The position numbers and the translations under genes were made by a program. The notes below the pieces were generated by a model, which was not told the origin of the DNA, did no database searches, and saw only the letters and a program-made list of their open reading frames with translations. 63,800 nucleotides of DNA from Streptococcus mitis SK597. GTDB taxonomy: Bacteria; Bacillota; Bacilli; Lactobacillales; Streptococcaceae. How positions within the stretch are numbered: the stretch's first letter is position 1; each line of letters opens with the position of its first letter. The stretch is from assembly GCF_000148545.1 (NCBI RefSeq), contig NZ_AEDV01000097.1, positions 1 to 63,800 on the forward strand, read 5' to 3'. Below, piece by piece: positions 17,112 to 26,260 of the stretch.

Positions 17112-18406
17112 AGCCCCGCCTCCTTATTCATCTGATGAATTTCCTTAATTGCCTTCTTGATTGAATCATTTAATCCGTCATGAAAGAAAAGCAAATCTCC
17201 TGTCGGTCTATCCATACTTCGCCCAACTCGTCCACCAATCTGAATCAAGCTAGACTTGGTAAAAAGGCGATGATTGGCCTCTACTACGAAAACATCCACA
17301 CAAGGGAAGGTAACTCCACGCTCCAAGATTGTCGTACTGATAAGTATTGTCAGTTCTCCATCTCGAAAAGCTTGCACCTGCTCTAATCGATCTTCTGTGA
17401 CAGAAGACACAAAACCAATTTTCTCATTTGGAAATTGCTCCTGTAAGATTTCTTTTAGCTGCCCCCCTTTCTTAATTTCTGATGCAAAAATAAGCAACGG
17501 ATAAGCTGTCTTTCTCTGCTTCTCAATATAAGACTTTAACTTTGGTGACAAACGATTCTTATCCAAATAGCGATTAAAATCCGATAACCAAACTGGCTTA
17601 GGAATAATCAACGGATTTCCATGAAATCGTCTAGGCAAACTCAATCGTTTCAATTCTCCTAAACGGACCTTTCTATCTAACTCATCGGTCGAAGTCGCTG
17701 TTAAAAAGATTCTCAGTCCATTCTCCTTTACACTATTCTTGACAGCGTGGTAAAGTGTTGGATTATCAACATAAGGAAAAGCATCTACTTCATCCACTAT
17801 CAGCAAATCAAAAGCTTGATAAAATTTCAATAACTGATGGGTTGTCGCAACAACTAGTGGTGTTCGAAAATACGGCTCTGATTCTCCGTGTAGTAAAGAT
17901 ATCTCGCAAGCAAAATCATCTTGCAGGCGCTTGTACAGCTCCAAACAAACATCTATGCGAGGACTAGCCAAGCATACTGCACCACCCGCATTGATCACTT
18001 TAGCTACTACTTGATAAATCATTTCTGTCTTTCCAGCCCCTGTCACCGCATGAACTAAAGTTGGCTCTTGCTTGTCTACTGCTTGAATCAATCCCTCTGA
18101 CACCTTCTCTTGAAAAGGAGTTAATTGACCACGCCATTTAAGAACATCTTGCTTCGGAAAATCCTCCTGTGGGAAATAGTATAAAGCTTGATCACTCCTG
18201 ACTCGCTTCATAATTAAGCACTCCCGACAATAGTAAGCACCAATGGGCAAATGCCATTCTTCTAGAATAGTACTATTACAACGTTGACAGAAAAATTTCC
18301 CCTTCTCCTTTCTCATTGCTGGAAATTTCTCCGCCAACTGACATTCCTCTTCTGTTAATTCATTCTCAGTAAACAAACGACCGAGATAGTTTGGATTTAC
18401 TTTCAT
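17108..18406 (-). CDS. comFA: Competence DNA-uptake helicase/translocase ComFA
   Basis: 432 residues. An N-terminal zinc finger (CQRCNS and CREC, about 40-65) is followed by a superfamily 2 helicase core with Walker A AVTGAGKTEM (about 120-129), Walker B LIVDEVDAF and motif VI GGRVGRSMDRP. ComFA is thought to drive single-stranded DNA through the ComEC channel. A perfect cin-box (TACGAATA) ends only 7 bases before the ATG, so the mRNA leader must be almost absent. Confidence 0.95.
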   Translation of the reverse strand: MKVNPNYLGRLFTENELTEEECQLAEKFPAMRKEKGKFFCQRCNSTILEEWHLPIGAYYCRECLIMKRVRSDQALYYFPQEDFPKQDVLKWRGQLTPFQEKVSEGLIQAVDKQEPTLVHAVTGAGKTEMIYQVVAKVINAGGAVCLASPRIDVCLELYKRLQDDFACEISLLHGESEPYFRTPLVVATTHQLLKFYQAFDLLIVDEVDAFPYVDNPTLYHAVKNSVKENGLRIFLTATSTDELDRKVRLGELKRLSLPRRFHGNPLIIPKPVWLSDFNRYLDKNRLSPKLKSYIEKQRKTAYPLLIFASEIKKGGQLKEILQEQFPNEKIGFVSSVTEDRLEQVQAFRDGELTILISTTILERGVTFPCVDVFVVEANHRLFTKSSLIQIGGRVGRSMDRPTGDLLFFHDGLNDSIKKAIKEIHQMNKEAGL

Positions 18407-18413
18407 ACTTCTT

Positions 18414-18421
18414 TATTCGTA
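18414..18421 (-). promoter_or_regulatory. SigX (ComX) cin-box of comFA-comFC
   Basis: Perfect TACGAATA on the minus strand, with only seven bases between it and the comFA start codon. It also lies in the 56-base gap shared with the divergent yigZ. Confidence 0.9.
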
Positions 18422-18450
18422 AAAACCTAGCGCTTTAGATGATTTTTTAG

Positions 18451-18456
18451 TACAAT
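18451..18456 (+). promoter_or_regulatory. -10 element of yigZ
   Basis: TACAAT ends six bases before the yigZ ATG and no ribosome binding site lies between. If used, the transcript would begin at or next to the A of the ATG (leaderless). A convincing -35 is not seen. Confidence 0.45.
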
Positions 18457-18462
18457 TAAATC

Positions 18463-19098
18463 ATGGAATTTAAAACAATTAAAGAGGACGGACAAGTCCA
18501 AGAAAAAATCAAAAAATCCCGCTTTATCTGTCATGCCAAGCGTGTTTATAGCGAAGAAGAGGCTCGTGACTTCATTACCACCATCAAAAAAGAACACTAC
18601 AAAGCGACGCATAACTGCTCGGCTTTTATCATTGGGGAACGTAGTGAAATCAAACGTACAAGTGATGATGGCGAGCCTAGTGGCACTGCTGGCGTTCCCA
18701 TGCTTGGGGTACTAGAAAATCACAATCTCACTAATGTCTGTGTGGTCGTGACACGCTACTTTGGTGGTATTAAACTAGGCGCTGGAGGACTAATTCGTGC
18801 TTACGCCGGCAGTGTCGCCTTAGCTGTCAAAGAAATTGGTATTATTGAAATAAAAGAACAGGCTGGCATTGCTATTCAAATGTCTTATGCTCAATACCAA
18901 GAGTATAGTAACTTTCTTAAGGAACATGATCTCATGGAGCTGGATACAAACTTTACAGATAAAGTCGATACGCTGATTTATGTTGATAAAGAAGAAAAAG
19001 AAACTATTAAAACTTCACTTGTGGAATTTTTTAATGGAAAAGTCACTTTAACTGATCAAGGTTTACGCGAAGTTGAAGTTGCTGTAAACTTAGTGTAA
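18463..19098 (+). CDS. yigZ: YigZ/IMPACT family protein
   Basis: 211 residues: an N-terminal UPF0029 (IMPACT) domain with RFICHAKRVYSEEEARDFI and the TSDDGEPSGTAGVPML and VTRYFGGIKLGAGGL signatures, and a C-terminal DUF1949 domain (about 138-195). The family is conserved in bacteria, but its biochemical role is uncertain (related to the eukaryotic translation regulator IMPACT). Divergent from comFA; followed after 15 bases by a PH-domain gene, so probably a two-gene unit. Confidence 0.93.
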   Translation: MEFKTIKEDGQVQEKIKKSRFICHAKRVYSEEEARDFITTIKKEHYKATHNCSAFIIGERSEIKRTSDDGEPSGTAGVPMLGVLENHNLTNVCVVVTRYFGGIKLGAGGLIRAYAGSVALAVKEIGIIEIKEQAGIAIQMSYAQYQEYSNFLKEHDLMELDTNFTDKVDTLIYVDKEEKETIKTSLVEFFNGKVTLTDQGLREVEVAVNLV

Positions 19099-19113
19099 AC
19101 AAAGGAGAAAAAT

Positions 19114-19557
19114 ATGGCATTTGGAAAATTCATTCAAGGACTCGCTGGTAACTTTAGCGAGCAAAACAAAGAAACTCTTATCAAAGAATATAGACAATAT
19201 CTACTAGAAAATGAAGAAATTCAAAGTGGATATAAACTGATTCGCGACTCAATTATATTTACAAATATCCGTATTATCTTTACAGATAAACAAGGCGCTA
19301 CTGGTCGTAAGATGTCCATTAAATCAATCTTTTTGATGAACATTATTAATGTTGAAATGGAAACTGCAGGAGCAGGTATAGATGATAGTGAAATTACTAT
19401 TACTTATTTAGAAAATGTCTTTCTAAAAGCACATAATGAACATTTTAGTTCTCATAAATTTGAATTTCCTAAGAAAACGGATATCGTTCCACTTTATACA
19501 TATTTACTAGAATTAGCCTACCACAATCGCTTGAAAATTAATAGCTTTAACCTGTGA
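19114..19557 (+). CDS. PH-domain (bPH) protein of unknown function
   Basis: 147 residues, ATG behind AAAGGAG. The sequence fits the bacterial pleckstrin-homology type (SGYKLIRDSIIFTNIRIIFT, then DKQGATGRKMSIKSIF), with no signal peptide or membrane segment. Bacterial PH proteins form ring-like oligomers, function mostly unknown. It lies 15 bases after yigZ and before a clear terminator. Confidence 0.8.
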   Translation: MAFGKFIQGLAGNFSEQNKETLIKEYRQYLLENEEIQSGYKLIRDSIIFTNIRIIFTDKQGATGRKMSIKSIFLMNIINVEMETAGAGIDDSEITITYLENVFLKAHNEHFSSHKFEFPKKTDIVPLYTYLLELAYHNRLKINSFNL

Positions 19558-19562
19558 TATAA

Positions 19563-19590
19563 AAAAATCCTATCACTTCGATAGGATTTC
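19563..19590 (+). terminator. Terminator after the PH-domain gene
   Basis: AAATCCTATC-ACTTC-GATAGGATTT: a perfect 10-bp stem with A and T runs on either side. Confidence 0.8.
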
Positions 19591-19595
19591 TATAT

Positions 19596-19624
19596 TTTAC
19601 AAATGGTATAGATAGCGTTATACT
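19596..19624 (+). promoter_or_regulatory. Promoter of cysK
   Basis: TTTACA (19596-19601), 17-base spacer, TATACT (19619-19624), 29 bases before the cysK ATG. Confidence 0.7.
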
Positions 19625-19653
19625 AGAGATATCTTATACAAAGAGGTATTCAT

Positions 19654-20580
19654 ATGTCTATTTATAACAACATTACTGAACTAATCGGTCAAACTCCGAT
19701 TGTTAAACTCAACAACATTGTGCCAGAAGGTGCTGCAGATGTCTATGTAAAACTTGAAGCATTTAACCCTGGTTCTTCTGTAAAAGATCGTATTGCTCTT
19801 AGCATGATTGAAAAAGCTGAACAAGACGGTATTCTGAAACCTGGTTCTACTATTGTTGAAGCAACAAGTGGAAACACTGGTATTGGACTTTCATGGGTAG
19901 GTGCTGCTAAAGGGTATAAAGTCGTCATCGTTATGCCTGAAACTATGAGTGTAGAACGACGTAAGATTATCCAAGCCTATGGTGCTGAACTCGTCCTAAC
20001 TCCTGGTAGCGAGGGAATGAAAGGTGCTATTGCTAAGGCTCAAGAAATCGCTGCTGAACGTGATGGTTTCCTTCCTCTTCAATTTGACAACCCAGCTAAT
20101 CCAGAAGTACACGAAAGAACAACAGGAGCTGAGATACTAGCTGCTTTCGGTAAAGATGGACTAGATGCCTTTGTTGCTGGAGTGGGTACCGGTGGAACGA
20201 TTTCTGGTGTTTCTCATGCACTCAAATCAGCAAATTCAAACATTCAAGTTTATGCAGTGGAAGCTGATGAATCTGCTATTCTATCTGGTGAAAAACCTGG
20301 TCCTCACAAAATTCAAGGTATCTCAGCTGGATTTATTCCTGATACACTTGATACTAAAGCCTATGATGGTATCGTTCGTGTAACATCAGATGATGCTCTT
20401 GCACTCGGACGTGAAATTGGTGGAAAAGAAGGCTTCCTTGTAGGGATTTCTTCAGCTGCAGCTATCTACGGAGCCATCGAGGTTGCCAAAAAATTAGGTA
20501 CAGGTAAAAAAGTCCTTGCTCTAGCACCAGATAACGGTGAACGTTATCTCTCTACAGCACTCTATGAATTTGAAGTTTAG
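19654..20580 (+). CDS. cysK: Cysteine synthase A (O-acetylserine sulfhydrylase)
   Basis: 308 residues. PLP enzyme making cysteine from O-acetylserine and sulfide. The PLP lysine lies in [10 protein letters not shown] (about 42-45), the substrate loop in [11 protein letters not shown], the phosphate-binding glycines in [11 protein letters not shown] and the C-terminal Ser in GISSAAA. Monocistronic, with its own promoter and terminator. Confidence 0.96.
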   Translation: MSIYNNITELIGQTPIVKLNNIVPEGAADVYVKLEAFNPGSSVKDRIALSMIEKAEQDGILKPGSTIVEATSGNTGIGLSWVGAAKGYKVVIVMPETMSVERRKIIQAYGAELVLTPGSEGMKGAIAKAQEIAAERDGFLPLQFDNPANPEVHERTTGAEILAAFGKDGLDAFVAGVGTGGTISGVSHALKSANSNIQVYAVEADESAILSGEKPGPHKIQGISAGFIPDTLDTKAYDGIVRVTSDDALALGREIGGKEGFLVGISSAAAIYGAIEVAKKLGTGKKVLALAPDNGERYLSTALYEFEV

Positions 20581-20597
20581 TCTCCTAAATACAATTG

Positions 20598-20625
20598 GCC
20601 CTTATTATAGGGCTTTTTGTTTTTA
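20598..20625 (+). terminator. Terminator after cysK
   Basis: GCCCT-ATAGGGC hairpin followed by TTTTTGTTTTT, 18 bases past the stop codon. Confidence 0.75.
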
Positions 20626-20666
20626 CCTTGAAAATAGGAAGCTCTCCCTATAGGGATCGACTGCAT

Positions 20667-20695
20667 AGAAAAAAGGAAGCAAATTTACTTCCTTT
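20667..20695 (-). terminator. Terminator after tsf
   Basis: Minus strand GGAAGTAAATTTGCTTCC stem followed by TTTTTT, directly past the tsf stop. Confidence 0.8.
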
Positions 20696-20701
20696 CTATA
20701 A

Positions 20702-21742
20702 TTAGTTATTCAAGGCTGCTGCCATTGTAGCTGCAACTTCAGCTTCAAAGTCGTTTGCAGCTTTCTCAATACCTTCACCAACTTCAAAGCGAGCGAACTC
20801 AACTACTGAAGCGTTAACTGATTCAAGATATGCTTCAACTGTCTTGCTATCATCCATGATGTAAACTTGTGCAAGAAGTGTGTAAGCTTGGTCAACTTTA
20901 GTGTTGTCAAGCATGAAGCGATCCATTTTACCTGGGATAATTTTATCCCAGATTTTTTCTGGTTTGCCTTCTGCAGCCAACTCTGCTTTGATGTCAGCTT
21001 CAGCTTGAGCAATCACTTCATCAGTCAATTGAGATTTTGATCCATACTTCAAGTGTGGAAGAGCTGGTTTGTTAACCATTGCACGGCTTTCGTTATCTTG
21101 GTCGATAACGTGGTTCAATTGTGCCAACTCATCTTTAACGAATTGTTCATCCAATTCTTTGTAAGAAAGAACTGTTGGTTTCATAGCAGCGATGTGCATT
21201 GAAATTTGTTTAGCAAGTGCTTCGTCTCCACCTTCGATTACAGAGATAACACCGATACGTCCACCGTTGTGTTGGTATGCTCCGAAGTGTTGTGCATCTG
21301 TTTTTTCAATCAAAGCAAAGCGACGGAATGAGATTTTTTCTCCGATAGTCGCTGTTGCAGACACATAAGCTGCTTCAAGAGTTTCACCTGAAGGCATTGT
21401 CAAAGCAAGAGCTTCTTCATTGTTAGCAGGTTTTCCTTCAGCAATAACTTTAGCTGTAGTATTTACCAATTCAACGAATTGGGCGTTTTTCGCAACGAAG
21501 TCAGTTTCAGCGTTTACTTCAATAACTGCTGCAACATTACCGTTAACATAAACACCAGTCAAACCTTCTGCAGCAACACGGTCAGCTTTCTTAGCTGCTT
21601 TTGCCATACCTTTTTCGCGAAGCAATTCAATCGCTTTTTCGATATCGCCTTCCACTTCAACCAATGCTTTTTTAGCGTCCATAACACCGGCACCAGATTT
21701 TTCACGCAACTCTTTTACAAGTTTAGCTGTAATTTCTGCCAT
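20702..21742 (-). CDS. tsf: Translation elongation factor Ts
   Basis: 346 residues, full length. The N-terminal UBA-like domain ([20 protein letters not shown]) is followed by the TDFV motif ([10 protein letters not shown]) that inserts into EF-Tu, then two core subdomains. It acts as the nucleotide exchange factor for EF-Tu. Second gene of rpsB-tsf, 79 bases after rpsB with a strong hairpin between. Confidence 0.98.
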   Translation of the reverse strand: MAEITAKLVKELREKSGAGVMDAKKALVEVEGDIEKAIELLREKGMAKAAKKADRVAAEGLTGVYVNGNVAAVIEVNAETDFVAKNAQFVELVNTTAKVIAEGKPANNEEALALTMPSGETLEAAYVSATATIGEKISFRRFALIEKTDAQHFGAYQHNGGRIGVISVIEGGDEALAKQISMHIAAMKPTVLSYKELDEQFVKDELAQLNHVIDQDNESRAMVNKPALPHLKYGSKSQLTDEVIAQAEADIKAELAAEGKPEKIWDKIIPGKMDRFMLDNTKVDQAYTLLAQVYIMDDSKTVEAYLESVNASVVEFARFEVGEGIEKAANDFEAEVAATMAAALNN

Positions 21743-21770
21743 TTTAATTCTCCTATATTTTTTTGAAAAT

Positions 21771-21799
21771 AGGAGAGCCGGGCTAAGCCCCGCCCTCCT
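21771..21799 (-). other. GC-rich hairpin between rpsB and tsf
   Basis: Minus strand AGGAGGGCGGGGC-TTA-GCCCGGCTCTCCT folds into a strong, slightly imperfect stem, unusual in this AT-rich DNA. It is not followed by a proper T run (TATTTTCAAAAAA), so it looks like a partial terminator or mRNA-processing/stability element that could set the rpsB:tsf ratio. Confidence 0.6.
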
Positions 21800-21821
21800 A
21801 GGTAATTACTATTTGTATAAA

Positions 21822-22598
21822 TTAAGCGTTGTCGCCTTCTACAACTTCAACGATTTCTTCAATTGAATCTGCTTGAGTTTCTGAAGCTGCAAATTCTGCT
21901 TCAACTGCTGCATCCTCACCTTGACGTCCTTCGATAATAGCGTCAGCCAATTTAGCTGTGATCAATTTAACAGCGCGGATAGCGTCATCGTTAGCTGGGA
22001 TGATTACATCGATATCATCTGGATCAGTATTTGTGTCAACCATCGCTACAACTGGGATTCCCAATTTTTTAGCTTCTTTAACAGCGATTTGCTCTTTATG
22101 TGGGTCAACTACGTACATCACATCTGGGATACGAGGCATATCTTCGATACCACCCAAGAATTTTTCAAGACGCGCACGTTGTTTGTTAAGAAGTGCAACT
22201 TCTTTCTTAGGAAGAACTTCGAAAGTTCCATCTTCTTCCATACGTTTGATTTCTTTCAAACGAGCGATACGTTTTTGGATTGTTCCCCAGTTTGTAAGAG
22301 TTCCACCCAACCAACGGTGGTTGATGAAGTATTGACCTGAACGTACTGCTTCTTCAGCAACTGCATCAGCTGCTTGTTTCTTAGTACCAACGAACAATAC
22401 AACTGCATCGTTAGCTGCTGCATCACGCATGAAGTCGTATGCTTGGTCAGCGTATTTTACAGTTTGTTGCAAGTCGATAACGTGGATTCCGTTACGCTCT
22501 GTAAAGATGTATTTAGCCATCTTAGGGTTCCAGCGACGAGTTTGGTGACCAAAGTGTACACCAGCCTCAAGAAGTTGTTTCATTGAAATTACTGCCAT
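21822..22598 (-). CDS. rpsB: 30S ribosomal protein S2
   Basis: 258 residues when started at ATG 22596-22598 ([20 protein letters not shown]), which has AAGGAG upstream and matches the family N terminus. A longer frame reaching 22682 adds 28 residues with no homology and is rejected. S2 signatures: [30 protein letters not shown], and [19 protein letters not shown]. First gene of rpsB-tsf, with a 5' leader of about 110 bases. Confidence 0.98.
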   Translation of the reverse strand: MAVISMKQLLEAGVHFGHQTRRWNPKMAKYIFTERNGIHVIDLQQTVKYADQAYDFMRDAAANDAVVLFVGTKKQAADAVAEEAVRSGQYFINHRWLGGTLTNWGTIQKRIARLKEIKRMEEDGTFEVLPKKEVALLNKQRARLEKFLGGIEDMPRIPDVMYVVDPHKEQIAVKEAKKLGIPVVAMVDTNTDPDDIDVIIPANDDAIRAVKLITAKLADAIIEGRQGEDAAVEAEFAASETQADSIEEIVEVVEGDNA

Positions 22599-22714
22599 GA
22601 GTATTTCTCCTTTTTGTTTTTTTCCTCTTCTTGACTTCAACTCGCAAAACGACCCAAGGGCAACTGCTTCACAATTCATCAAGAATGAGTATTATCGTTC
22701 ACACGACAATCTTT

Positions 22715-22743
22715 ATTCTACCATACTTTTTCGATATTTTCAA
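22715..22743 (-). promoter_or_regulatory. Promoter of rpsB-tsf
   Basis: Minus strand TTGAAA (22738-22743), 17-base spacer, TAGAAT (22715-22720). The resulting leader of about 110 bases could hold an S2-binding autoregulatory structure, not resolved here. Confidence 0.65.
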
Positions 22744-22789
22744 GCTATTTTGATGGGATTTTTAATAGGGATTGTCACGGTAAAACCTG

Positions 22790-22817
22790 AAAAGAGGGCT
22801 CTATTCGAGTCCCTCTG
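22790..22817 (-). terminator. Terminator after pcsB
   Basis: Minus strand AGAGGG ... CCCTCT stem followed by TTTTC, directly past the pcsB stop codon. Confidence 0.7.
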
Positions 22818-22821
22818 TAAA

Positions 22822-24000
22822 TTAATCTGCATAAATATATGTAACAAAACCTTCAGAAGTTGTTGTTGGATTGAACCATCCACGGTGATTTCCAATTGTA
22901 CGATTACCTGCATAATTTGATTCTGATACTTGGATACGTGTTGTTGATTCAACAGCTGTAACAACCGCTACGTGACCATATCCACCATCATTCCAACATG
23001 CAATCGCACCAACTTGAGGTGTTGAACCTGTACGGAAACCTGCTGCTGCTGCACTTGTAGCCCACTGTGCTCCATTACCCCAGTAGTCTCCAGCCCAAGG
23101 TGCCAATGTTTTTACTCCCCAGGTACATTCACCAATTGGATAAGTTGAGGCATTTGTGTTATATGTTGGACGTACTTTAGCCTGAACAGGTGCTACTGCA
23201 GATTCAGATACTGCTTGTACCTGTGCTGTTAGGTTTGTATTACCTGAAGCAAGTACTGATTGCTGTTGGCTAGCTTGTTTTTCTTTATAAGCTGCTTCTG
23301 CTGCTGCCGCTGCTTTTGCTGCCGCTTCTGCTTCTGCTTTTTTCTCTAGCAAACTTGCTTTTTCATCTTCTGCTGTCGCCTTTTCAGCAGCAAGATTTAA
23401 TTCTGCAGCCTTCAACTCAGCTTGTTTCGTTGTTAGAGCTTGTGCATCATCAGACAACTTCTGTTGATTTGCAATAACTGTATTAATTGCGTCATTGTTT
23501 GCCACTTGCTTCTCAGAAATTGATTTTTTATCTGCTTTTTGTTGTTCCAACATTTTGTTGTTAGCAGATACAATTTCATTCATTGCTGCAACACGTGAAA
23601 TAGCTTCTGTAATTGATTTTGAGTTTACAATTGTATTAATGTAGCTAGTTGCAGCTCCATTTGTTTGAGCACTACGAGCTTGCTTTTCCAAAGAATCATT
23701 ACGAGACACAATATTTTTAGAAAGCTCTGTAATCTCATTCTCAAGTTTTTTAGATTCTGCTTGTAATCTATCATTTTCAGCTTGCAAGTTAGATTGCTCA
23801 GCTTGAATAGCTGATACTTGCTCCTGAATTTGGTCAACTTGTTTTTGGGCTTCTTGTTGTTGTGCTGTTAAGTTACTAATTTTATTATCTTGAGCAGCAA
23901 TTTTGTCATCAGTCGTTTCTGCATGCGCAGTTGTTAAAACAGCTACTTGAGAAACCATTACTGTACTTAATAAAAGTGACGCTAAGATTTTTTTCTTCAT
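22822..24000 (-). CDS. pcsB: Peptidoglycan hydrolase PcsB (cell separation, FtsEX partner)
   Basis: 392 residues. A signal peptide ends at about residue 27 (AHAET). A long coiled coil follows (about 30-235; [20 protein letters not shown] and an Ala/Glu-rich stretch), then a linker and a CHAP domain with Cys in [12 protein letters not shown] and His in GYGHVAVV. In pneumococcus PcsB is essential and splits septal peptidoglycan under control of the FtsEX complex. It is also the key gene of the WalRK regulon, and a WalR-like box lies upstream. Own promoter and terminator. Confidence 0.96.
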   Translation of the reverse strand: MKKKILASLLLSTVMVSQVAVLTTAHAETTDDKIAAQDNKISNLTAQQQEAQKQVDQIQEQVSAIQAEQSNLQAENDRLQAESKKLENEITELSKNIVSRNDSLEKQARSAQTNGAATSYINTIVNSKSITEAISRVAAMNEIVSANNKMLEQQKADKKSISEKQVANNDAINTVIANQQKLSDDAQALTTKQAELKAAELNLAAEKATAEDEKASLLEKKAEAEAAAKAAAAAEAAYKEKQASQQQSVLASGNTNLTAQVQAVSESAVAPVQAKVRPTYNTNASTYPIGECTWGVKTLAPWAGDYWGNGAQWATSAAAAGFRTGSTPQVGAIACWNDGGYGHVAVVTAVESTTRIQVSESNYAGNRTIGNHRGWFNPTTTSEGFVTYIYAD

Positions 24001-24035
24001 ATTACATAGATACTCCTTCTTTTAAAGACAATACT

Positions 24036-24041
24036 AGTATA
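24036..24041 (-). promoter_or_regulatory. -10 element of pcsB
   Basis: Minus strand TATACT, 21 bases downstream of the WalR-like box and about 35 bases upstream of the ATG. A -35 is not evident, as expected for an activated promoter. Confidence 0.6.
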
Positions 24042-24043
24042 CC

Positions 24044-24070
24044 AAAAAAAGGCCTAATGAATATTACGCC
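24044..24070 (-). terminator. Terminator of mreC-mreD overlapping the pcsB control region
   Basis: Minus strand GGCGTAAT-ATTC-ATTAGGCC (7 of 8 pairs) followed by TTTTTTTT. It sits 24 bases past the mreD stop codon and runs into the pcsB promoter. Confidence 0.75.
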
Positions 24071-24079
24071 TTTGTTACA
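24063..24079 (-). promoter_or_regulatory. WalR (VicR)-like box of pcsB
   Basis: Minus strand TGTAAC-N5-CGTAAT matches TGTNAT-N5-TGTNAT with one mismatch per half. pcsB is the best-known WalR target in pneumococcus. The second half-site is also the left arm of the mreD terminator hairpin. Confidence 0.75.
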
Positions 24080-24093
24080 TTTTTGTTTCTTTC

Positions 24094-24588
24094 TTATAGA
24101 TAATATCTTTCAAAAATAAACTGAAAAATAAGCATCCACACAAGATTTAAAATCATGGATGGTACTAGGCTATAAACGATAAAAATCGGCAGACTATCTA
24201 CAGTTAAACCTACCACTAATGCAAGTATATAAGCTCCCATCTCAAATAAAAAAGTCATGACAATAATTGCCAACATTCTCGTCCAACGATTCAACAAAAT
24301 AACACTATTCAATTTATGAAGAAAGGCTCCCAATAAGATAAATAAGAGAGTTGCAATCCCTATTAGATGGAAAAAGTAAACATCGTAAACCAAGCCTATC
24401 ACAAAACAATAGACTAGGTAGAGATACTCTGATACTTCTATCGTCTCAAATAAGAGAAATAGAAAAAGAAAATGACTAGCCAAATGTACATGGGGGAAAA
24501 ATGAGCCCAGAAGCTGGCTAATATGGGCGTCAATTAGAACCAAGAAAGGTAGCAATAAAAACACTCCTACCCGCTTTAACTGTCTCAT
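24094..24588 (-). CDS. mreD: Rod shape-determining membrane protein MreD
   Basis: 164 residues, five or so hydrophobic helices over the whole length and no soluble domain, as in MreD. It starts on the stop codon of mreC. With MreC it guides peripheral (septal-edge) wall synthesis in ovococci. Confidence 0.88.
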   Translation of the reverse strand: MRQLKRVGVFLLLPFLVLIDAHISQLLGSFFPHVHLASHFLFLFLLFETIEVSEYLYLVYCFVIGLVYDVYFFHLIGIATLLFILLGAFLHKLNSVILLNRWTRMLAIIVMTFLFEMGAYILALVVGLTVDSLPIFIVYSLVPSMILNLVWMLIFQFIFERYYL

Positions 24589-25406
24589 TATGAATTCCCC
24601 ACTAATTCTATCACATCCACATTATGAGTATCTGCACTCAACTTAACAGTTACTTCTCGTGTCAAATAGTCCGTACTATGCGTTGTGGCAACCACTTCAC
24701 CAACAGGAATATCCGCAACGTTAAAGTTTCCTAATCCACCCGTTGTCACTTTATCGCCTGTACTAATATCGCTATTGCTATTTAATTGGCTAATTTTAAG
24801 AACTTCATTTTCCTTGTCGTAGCCAACAATAATTCCATAAATTGTGGTAGTGCCGTGTTGAATTTTAACAGAAATCTTATCAGCATTTTCCGTATTTGTC
24901 AGAAGGTTAACCATAGTAGAGTTCTCCTCTACTTTTGAAACGCTCCCAATCAAACCACCATTTGCAATGGCTAACATGTTCTCAGAAGCTCCTTTTGATT
25001 TGCCTACATCTAAGGTCAACTCCTGCTTCCAAGATACCGGAGAACGCATAATAACATCTGCTGTCAAAGTCTTTGTAGCTTGCAACTTGGACTTCATATC
25101 AAGCAATTGACGCAATTGTTCATTTTCTGTCTTTAAACTTTCCGCCTCATTTGATTTAACTTCTAATTGGTAAATCTGTTTCTTCAAACTTTCATTTTCA
25201 TTATATGTTCGTGTCAAATGAGCCAAATCTGATTTGACAGAATCAAACCACCGAAAAGGTTTTTGCACAACTCTATCAACCAATGAGATTCCATCTCCTA
25301 ATTTTGTCACAATTGTACTTGAATAAGTCGTCGCCAAGAGAGCTGAGACAAGCAGAACAGTGACAAAAACAATAATGACATATTTTGATTTTTTAAAACG
25401 GTTCAT
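24588..25406 (-). CDS. mreC: Cell-shape protein MreC
   Basis: 272 residues: short cytoplasmic tail, one membrane helix (about 10-30), a coiled coil (about 65-105: NENESLKKQIYQLEVKSN) and the beta-rich MreC core (about 110-270: VIMRSPVSWKQELTLDVG, then GLIGSVSKVEENSTMVNLLT). Organises the elongation machinery outside the membrane. Neighbours mreD, the ECF transporter and rodZ form an envelope gene cluster. Confidence 0.93.
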   Translation of the reverse strand: MNRFKKSKYVIIVFVTVLLVSALLATTYSSTIVTKLGDGISLVDRVVQKPFRWFDSVKSDLAHLTRTYNENESLKKQIYQLEVKSNEAESLKTENEQLRQLLDMKSKLQATKTLTADVIMRSPVSWKQELTLDVGKSKGASENMLAIANGGLIGSVSKVEENSTMVNLLTNTENADKISVKIQHGTTTIYGIIVGYDKENEVLKISQLNSNSDISTGDKVTTGGLGNFNVADIPVGEVVATTHSTDYLTREVTVKLSADTHNVDVIELVGNS

Positions 25407-25465
25407 ATCCCTACCTTTATATCAAAAACTGTTACAGTAACTTTTTTATCAATTCCTGAAATCTA

Positions 25466-26260
25466 CTAAGATTTTAAGAAAAATAAACAACAACCAAGTA
25501 CGAGAACAACAAGAATGGTCAGCGTATCCTTTCGAGTCCATTTCAATTGTCTGTATTGACTTCTGCCTTTTCCACCCTGATAACCACGCGCTTCCATGGC
25601 GATAGCCAAGGAATCTGCACGTTTTAAACTTGTCGCAAAAAGAGGAATCAAAATAGGAATCATCGTCTTTACTTTTTGAACAATGCTTCCTTCACCAAAA
25701 TCAACTCCACGAGCTTTCTGTGCATTCATAATCCGCGTCGTATCATCCATTAAGGTCGGAACAAAACGCAAACTCATAGATAGCATTAAGCCAATTTCAT
25801 GAACTGGAACTTTCACACGCTTTAAAGGCGCTAACAAAGCTTCGACAGCTGATGCCAAACTTAAGGGCATGGTTGTTAAGGTTAACAAAGTTGAAAAGAA
25901 AATAATTAATACAAAGCGACAAAAAATAATTCCAGCTTGTTGCAATGCATAATCCGTGATTCTTACAAACGAAAACTCAATTAAAACATTCCCATTAGAA
26001 ATGAAAAACAGTTGAAAAATAGTTGTGAAGGCAATCAAGAAAAACATAGACTTCAAGCCCTGAATAAAGAATGAAAGAGATACTCCGGACAAGGCAATAA
26101 AGATTCCTGTCGCTATAAAAAGAATTAAATTCGTCAAGGGATTATTAGCCCAAAAAACGATTAAAATCAGTAACATCATAGCAAGCAATTTGCTACGTGG
26201 ATCCAATCGGTGAACAATCGAATCCCCTGGGATATAACGCCCCAAAATCATACTATCCAT
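25466..26260 (-). CDS. ecfT: ECF transporter transmembrane subunit EcfT
   Basis: 264 residues, about six hydrophobic helices and the two Ala-Arg-Gly motifs of EcfT coupling helices ([13 protein letters not shown] and [12 protein letters not shown]). Together with EcfA1 and EcfA2 it forms the shared energy module used by many vitamin-specific S components encoded elsewhere. Its start overlaps the ecfA2 stop by eight bases. Confidence 0.94.
   Translation of the reverse strand: MDSMILGRYIPGDSIVHRLDPRSKLLAMMLLILIVFWANNPLTNLILFIATGIFIALSGVSLSFFIQGLKSMFFLIAFTTIFQLFFISNGNVLIEFSFVRITDYALQQAGIIFCRFVLIIFFSTLLTLTTMPLSLASAVEALLAPLKRVKVPVHEIGLMLSMSLRFVPTLMDDTTRIMNAQKARGVDFGEGSIVQKVKTMIPILIPLFATSLKRADSLAIAMEARGYQGGKGRSQYRQLKWTRKDTLTILVVLVLGCCLFFLKS

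Noticed and set aside
22599-22682. 28-residue N-terminal extension of ribosomal protein S2
   Set aside because: It lies in the mRNA leader; [13 protein letters not shown] is the known start and has AAGGAG before it.
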